NCBI GenBank assembly: GCA_039566865.1
Contig: CM076960.1
Location: forward strand, 14,360,501-14,424,500
Reading direction: 5' to 3'
Source of the DNA: Aurelia coerulea
Taxonomy: Eukaryota; Cnidaria; Scyphozoa; Semaeostomeae; Ulmaridae
Length of the DNA: 64,000 bases
In this document: positions 51,801 through 54,800 of the stretch, one piece after another
How positions within the stretch are numbered: the first letter of the stretch is position 1
How the letters are laid out: every line of letters starts with the position of its first letter
Program-made: the position numbers and the translations under genes
Notes under the pieces: model-generated
What the model saw: the letters and a program-made list of their open reading frames with translations, nothing else
Told to the model about the DNA's origin: nothing
Database searches by the model: none

Positions 51801-54800
51801 AAGGGCGGGCAGTTGCCCCCCCCCTAAATCTGCCATAGAAAATGGAGGGTCTCGAAATACCTAAGGATATTCAGGCTATCCCTATTGAAATTAATATTAG
51901 AAAACAGAAATGGCTGCTATTACCAATATACAGGAGCCCTACACAAGATTCACATTATTTTGTTGATAACGTGTGCAGGATTATTGATGGATATGCTCCT
52001 TCACGTGAAAATGTCTTACTTATTGGAGATTTTAATATGGAGGTAAATGATAGGGCAATGAGTCCTTTGATTAATACTTACAACTTATTCAGCCTTTTCA
52101 AGGGGCCTACATGTTTTAAGACTCCCAGAGGGAGACCCATTGATCTCATGCTCACAAACAAAAAACACTCCTTCATGAAAAGCCAGTCGTTTGTAACAGG
52201 CTTCAGTGATCACCATCATCTAATATACACGATACTAAAATTGACCTTTGTAAAGCTACCCCCAAGGACTATCAGATATCGTGAGTATAAAAATTTCTGT
52301 GTTGAGGCTTTTCAAGGAGATTTGGATATCAAATTACATGACACCAGTCCTACTGACTATCAAGTGCTACATTCTGCAACTGAGAGTGTATTACAGAATC
52401 ATGCCCCCATGAAACAAAGGGTAGTTAGGGGGAACAATAAGCCCCACGTAAAGTCTGATTTGAGAAAAGCGATAATGACAAGAACAAGACTAAAAAAACG
52501 GGCAAATAAATCTGGAAATGAGGAAGATCGTACGAAATATAAACAACAGAGAAATCTGATTGTCAGTATGAACAGAAAAGCAAAGCATGATTTTTATCAT
52601 TCTGTAGACATTAACGCTATTGACAATGACAAAAAATTCTGGAAAGCAGTGAAGCCAATGTTTTCCAACGGAAACCCTATGGGGGAGAAAGTTGTCCTTA
52701 TCGAAGAAGGCGAGGTTATATCAGACGATAAGGTGATTGCTGAATGCTTAAACTCTCATTTTGTGAACATCACAGGCTCCCTAGGCCTAGATCCATCTTT
52801 TAAGGACGATGGGATTGATAGGAGTCTAGACGATAAGGTAGATATAGCTACAGAAAAATATAAAAACCACCCAAGTATAGTTGCTATAAAAAGTAAAGTC
52901 AAAATAGTTCATAAATTCGAATTTAGTAACGTTAATTTGTTGAACGTTATGATGAAAATAGAATCCTTAGACACAAGCAAGTCAAATAGTGGTAATATTC
53001 CAACAAAAATCATACAGGAAGCAAAAGAGGTGATTTGTCCATACTTAACTGATTGCATAAATGCAACTATGGACAACTGTTGTTTTCCGGATAAATTAAA
53101 AGAAGCAGACGTTTGTGCAATCCATAAAAAGGATGATACATGCCGAAAAGTCAATTACAGACCTATCAGAGTCTTATCAGCCATGTCCAAAATTTTTGAA
53201 CGGATCATGAGTGAGCAAATAAATCAATATTTTATAGGTATATTATCTGCATTACTCTCTGGCTTTCAAAAGGATATAGCACACAACATGCTCTATTTCG
53301 AGTAGTTGAGACTTGGAAAAAATGTCTTGATATGTTGGGTAAAGTAGGGACAATCCTAATGGATTTGTCAAAAGCATACAACTGTATACCCCACGATCTA
53401 CTGATTGCAAAGTTAGAAGCATATGGGTTCAAGAGAAATACTTTAAAACTAGTTTATAGCTACCTGACAAACCGGACACAAAGGGTTAAAATAGGCTCCA
53501 CATATAGCTCATTGCAACATATCTCCATTGGTGTACCACAGGGATCTATTCTTGGACCCTTACTTTTCAACATCTTTATAAACGCCTTGTTTTACATGGA
53601 ATTGGATTCGGAGATATGTAACTTTGCTGACGACACGACCCTTTACACGTGTGATACATCTATAGATACAGTCATGATTAGATTAGAAGATGACCTGCAG
53701 GCATTAATGCAATGGTTTACAGACAACGGAATGAGTGCAAATCCTTCAAAATTCCAAATAATGTTTTTGGGGCTGAAGGGCACCAGTAAACTATGCCTTA
53801 ACAGGAAGGGCCGATTGATTCCATCAAGCGAACATGTAAAACTTCTAGGGGTAAACATTGACAACACACTTAGATTTGAAATGCATGTGAAAGAGCTATG
53901 TAAGAAGGTCAACCAAAAAGTGCATGCATTTGGAAGGTTAAAGCCATATTTAGGAGAACAAAAGTCAAAGTTACTTTTAAACTCAGTGGTACTGTCGAAC
54001 TTTTCCTATTGCCCTCTGATCTGGTTATTCTGTAGCAAAGTTGCCAATAATGAAATTAATAGGACACACAAGCGTGCACTGAGAACTTTATATAGTGACT
54101 ATGAATCCACACTTGAGGAACTTTTAGAGAGGGGTGAAACGAAGAAAATACATGTAAAGAACTTGCAAAATCTCATGGTTGAAATTTACAAATCAATCAA
54201 CCATCTCAACCCAGGGTACATGTGGGAATTTTTTGTAAAAAAAGATGTTTCCTATAATCTTTGTACCAAGGAATTATGCAAGCTCCCCCCAGTGAGTTCT
54301 CGGCGCTACGGAATAAATTCCTTATCCTTTAGAGGGAGTCTACTGTGGAATACCCTTAATGATGATCTAAAATTGACAACTTCTCTAGCGAAATTCAAAA
54401 AAGGAATACGTTGCTGGGATGGCAACAACTGCACGTGCTATATTTGCACTTAAATTAGGGTTTTTATCTTTTTAGCTATATCTTGTATATTGTAAATAGT
54501 TGGTATTAATTAGTTGTTGTTAACTAGAAACCAACCACCTGTAAATAAGTTTGATTTGATTTTGATTTGATCTGCCATTGTTCAAAGATTTGCATCCTGT
54601 TCAGGAGAATTGTCTCCTGTTTGGGTGAGTTTCTAGCTGATAGTGCATAATAGATAGGAATGTAAGAATGAATTTAGAAAAGTTTTCAATCTGGCAATCT
54701 TCACAGTGTTGCACCTGTATAAAAAGACACTGAATCTGCTTCGCATCCTGTGCAATCCCCTTGTAACTAGTACAACTTGTAAGTATGTGAAAATGAATTG

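Larger units (their letters stand above)
51837..54569 (+). mobile_element. 5'-truncated LINE with 9-bp TSD
   Basis: ATCTGCCAT stands at 51828-51836 and 54570-54578. The element ends in TTTGATTTGATTTTGATTTG, a simple-repeat tail, and begins inside the endonuclease, as expected for truncated target-primed insertion. The coding parts are listed separately. It lies antisense to EDC3 in intron 1, 332 bp from exon 1. Confidence 0.9.
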